Shown in pieces: positions 61,906-64,000 of a stretch of DNA of 64,000 nt. The position numbers and the translations under genes were made by a program. Below the pieces are notes generated by a model that saw only the letters and a list, made by a program, of their open reading frames with translations, was not told the origin of the DNA and ran no database searches. The DNA is from Streptosporangium subroseum. GTDB taxonomy: Bacteria > Actinomycetota > Actinomycetes > Streptosporangiales > Streptosporangiaceae. Location: assembly GCF_900188345.1 (NCBI RefSeq), contig NZ_FZOD01000005.1:1-64000 (forward strand). Direction: 5' to 3'. Positions within the stretch are counted from its first letter, which is position 1; every line of letters begins with the position of its first letter.

Positions 61906-63948
61906 GTGTCGAAGGTGACGGACCTTGTCAAACGCCTTTTCATTGGGCAGGCGCTGCGCAGTACGCAGTTGCACGAGCAACTACTCCCCAAACGGATTGC
62001 ACTGCCGGTTTTCGCGAGTGATGCCCTTTCCTCGGTGGCCTATGCCCCGCAGGAGATCCTCGTCATCCTTTCGCTGGCAGGAATTTCGTTCTACAACTTC
62101 AGCCCCTGGGTCGCGGCCGCCGTTGTCGTGGTGATGCTCACCGTCGTGGCGTCCTACCGGCAGAACGTGCACGCCTACCCCAGCGGCGGGGGCGACTACG
62201 AGGTGGCCACCGTCAACCTGGGCCAGAACGCCGGGCTGACCGTCGCCAGCGCGCTCATGGTCGACTACATCCTCACCGTCGCGGTGTCGGTGGCCAACGG
62301 CGTCGACTACGTGGGTGCCACGATTCCCTACGTCGCCGAGCACAAGCCGCTGGTCGCGATCGTCATCGTCATCCTGCTGACGGTGGTGAACCTGCGCGGC
62401 ATCCGGGAGTCCGGCGCGGCCTTCGCGGTCCCCACCTACGCCTTCATGGCCGCCGTCATCGGCCTGATCCTCTGGGGTGCCTTCCGGCTGCTCGTCCTGG
62501 GCCAGGAGCTGCACGCGCCCACCTCCGGCTACCAGATCGTCGCCGAACAGAGCAACCTCACCGCCTTCGCGGCGTCCTTCCTCATCCTGCGCGCCTTCTC
62601 CTCCGGCTGCGCGGCGCTCACCGGCGTCGAGGCGATCAGCAACGGCGTGCCGGCCTTCCGCAAGCCCAAGAGCAAGAACGCCGCGACCACGCTGCTGATG
62701 ATGGGCCTGGTCGCGGTCACGATGTTCGTTGGCATCATCGCGCTCGCCCTGGCGTCCGGCGTCAAGGTCGCCGACCCCGCCACCGCCGCCCGTGACGTGA
62801 TCATCAACGGCATGCCCGCCGGTCCCGGCTACTACCAGCAGCCGATCATCGCCCAGATCGCCGACGCCGTCTTCGGCAGCGGCTCGGTCTTCTTCTTCGT
62901 CATCGCCGCGGTCACCGCGCTGATCCTCTTCCTCGCCGCGAACACCGCCTTCAACGGCTTCCCCGTGCTCGGCTCGATTCTGGCCCAGGACCGCTTCCTG
63001 CCCCGGCAGCTGCACACCCGGGGCGACCGGCTGGCCTTCTCCAACGGCATCATCATCCTGGCCGCCGGAGCCTGCCTGCTGCTGTGGGGCTTCAACGCCG
63101 ATGTCAGCCGCCTGCTCAACCTCTACATCGTCGGCGTCTTCGTGTCGTTCACGCTGAGCCAGATCGGCATGGTCCGGCACTGGACCCGGCTCCTGAGGAC
63201 CGAGGGCGACTCGAAGGTCCGGCACCAGATGCACCGCTCGCGGACCATCAACTTCTTCGGTGGTGTCATGACCGCGGTGGTGCTGGTGGTCGTGCTGGTG
63301 ACCAAGTTCACCCACGGGGCGTGGATCGTCTGCGTGGCCATGCCCGTGCTGTTCCTGATGATGAAGGGCATCCACCGCCACTACGAGAACGTGGCCGCCG
63401 AACTCGCCGTCGCCGAGGACCTGCAGGTGGACGAGTCGATGCTGCCCGCGCGCAACCACGCCATCGTCCTGGTCTCCAAGATTCACAAGCCGACCCTGCG
63501 CGCCCTCGCCTACGCCCGCGCCACCCGGCCGTCCAAGCTGGAGGCGATCACCGTGGGCGTGGAGGGCGAGGACGCCAAGGCGCTTCGTGAGGAGTGGGAG
63601 CGGCGAGGGATCCCGGTGCCGCTCAAGATGCTCGACTCGCCCTACCGCGAGATCACCCGGCCGGTCCTGGAATACGTCAAGTCGCTGCGCCGCCGATCGC
63701 CCCGCGACGTGGTCAGCGTCTACATTCCCGAGTACGTCGTCGGCCACTGGTGGGAGCACCTCCTGCACAACCAGAGCGCGCTGCGCCTGAAGGGCCGTCT
63801 GCTCTTCCAGCCCGGCGTGATGGTCATCAGCGTGCCCTGGCAGCTCCACTCCTCCGACCGTCTCAAGGGCCGCCCCGAGCCCTTCGCCCCCGGCGCCGTC
63901 CGCCGCCCCTGGCAGGAGGTGGCCCAGGACGGGGACGCCAAGGCATAA
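61906..63948 (+). CDS. APC family permease, KimA-like potassium transporter
   Basis: A 680-residue protein. About twelve transmembrane helices occupy residues 30-500, and a cytoplasmic domain of about 180 residues follows. The opening segment (LPKRIALPVFASDALSSVAYAPQEIL) is the hallmark of KimA/YdaO-type high-affinity K+/H+ symporters, whose C-terminal domain folds near UspA-like proteins and can be inhibited by c-di-AMP. The transcript seems leaderless. Next to the TrkA pair it makes a plausible K+ uptake locus. Amino-acid transport cannot be excluded, as the wider family includes such permeases. Confidence 0.9.
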   Translation: MSKVTDLVKRLFIGQALRSTQLHEQLLPKRIALPVFASDALSSVAYAPQEILVILSLAGISFYNFSPWVAAAVVVVMLTVVASYRQNVHAYPSGGGDYEVATVNLGQNAGLTVASALMVDYILTVAVSVANGVDYVGATIPYVAEHKPLVAIVIVILLTVVNLRGIRESGAAFAVPTYAFMAAVIGLILWGAFRLLVLGQELHAPTSGYQIVAEQSNLTAFAASFLILRAFSSGCAALTGVEAISNGVPAFRKPKSKNAATTLLMMGLVAVTMFVGIIALALASGVKVADPATAARDVIINGMPAGPGYYQQPIIAQIADAVFGSGSVFFFVIAAVTALILFLAANTAFNGFPVLGSILAQDRFLPRQLHTRGDRLAFSNGIIILAAGACLLLWGFNADVSRLLNLYIVGVFVSFTLSQIGMVRHWTRLLRTEGDSKVRHQMHRSRTINFFGGVMTAVVLVVVLVTKFTHGAWIVCVAMPVLFLMMKGIHRHYENVAAELAVAEDLQVDESMLPARNHAIVLVSKIHKPTLRALAYARATRPSKLEAITVGVEGEDAKALREEWERRGIPVPLKMLDSPYREITRPVLEYVKSLRRRSPRDVVSVYIPEYVVGHWWEHLLHNQSALRLKGRLLFQPGVMVISVPWQLHSSDRLKGRPEPFAPGAVRRPWQEVAQDGDAKA

Positions 63949-64000
63949 CCTTTACATGCACTACCTTCATATGCACTCCTGACCGCATGGAGGCTTGACT

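Overview
The window is chromosomal DNA of a high-GC actinomycete, most likely of the Streptosporangiaceae (Streptosporangium/Nonomuraea type). The reasons are strong G/C bias at third codon positions, frequent GTG starts, many genes that start 6-8 bases after a -10 box without a Shine-Dalgarno (leaderless), and actinobacteria-restricted families: SepH, DUF4193, DUF4235, DUF3710, DUF3159 and SigE-family sigma factors. The genus is inference. I saw no rRNA, tRNA, CRISPR array, insertion sequence or phage gene.

Left part (1-26.4 kb), accessory and regulatory: a YceI-family protein cut by the window edge; a MarR regulator; a large secreted GH20 beta-N-acetylhexosaminidase with three DasR-type (dre-like) sites upstream; a membrane-anchored hypothetical; a secreted thermonuclease; a TetR regulator and a quinone-reductase-like oxidoreductase that share an operator motif; an ArsB/SLC13-type permease; a 2H phosphoesterase; a Tat-exported epoxide hydrolase; a CGNR regulator divergent from a small protein/DipZ pair; an XRE regulator; a LysE exporter; a SigE-family sigma factor with a membrane beta-propeller partner; a PIMT-type methyltransferase; a DUF1579-like protein; an unexplained nested hairpin; a VOC-gene remnant; an SDR/TetR divergent pair with three operators; and a SulP-carbonic anhydrase fusion.

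Middle (26.4-50.2 kb): a proline-rich membrane protein, a PEBP-like lipoprotein, a SNF2 helicase with a short SWIM-like tail ORF, a DrrAB-type ABC exporter, two PH-domain membrane proteins, SepH, a sugar-lactone oxidase, an MFS transporter, a lytic transglycosylase, coproporphyrin ferrochelatase, an S9 peptidase, an inositol monophosphatase, a 54-residue protein, and an OmpR-type response regulator/histidine kinase pair.

Right part (50.4-64 kb), housekeeping: DUF4193, a conserved hypothetical, OtsA, DUF4235, an archaeal-type valyl-tRNA synthetase, a possible 24-residue Cys-rich peptide, an AI-2E-family permease, then the conserved block dut-DUF3710-OB fold-DUF3159. This block ends at a 25-bp hairpin, facing two TrkA-type K+ regulatory proteins that are divergent from a KimA-like potassium permease.

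No wholly new multi-gene system is evident. The most rewarding observations are regulatory (dre-like triplet, two TetR regulons, a CRP-type site before sepH, OmpR-like repeats), the hairpin at 21724-21839, the 24-residue Cys-rich ORF, the archaeal-type ValRS, and several gene remnants.
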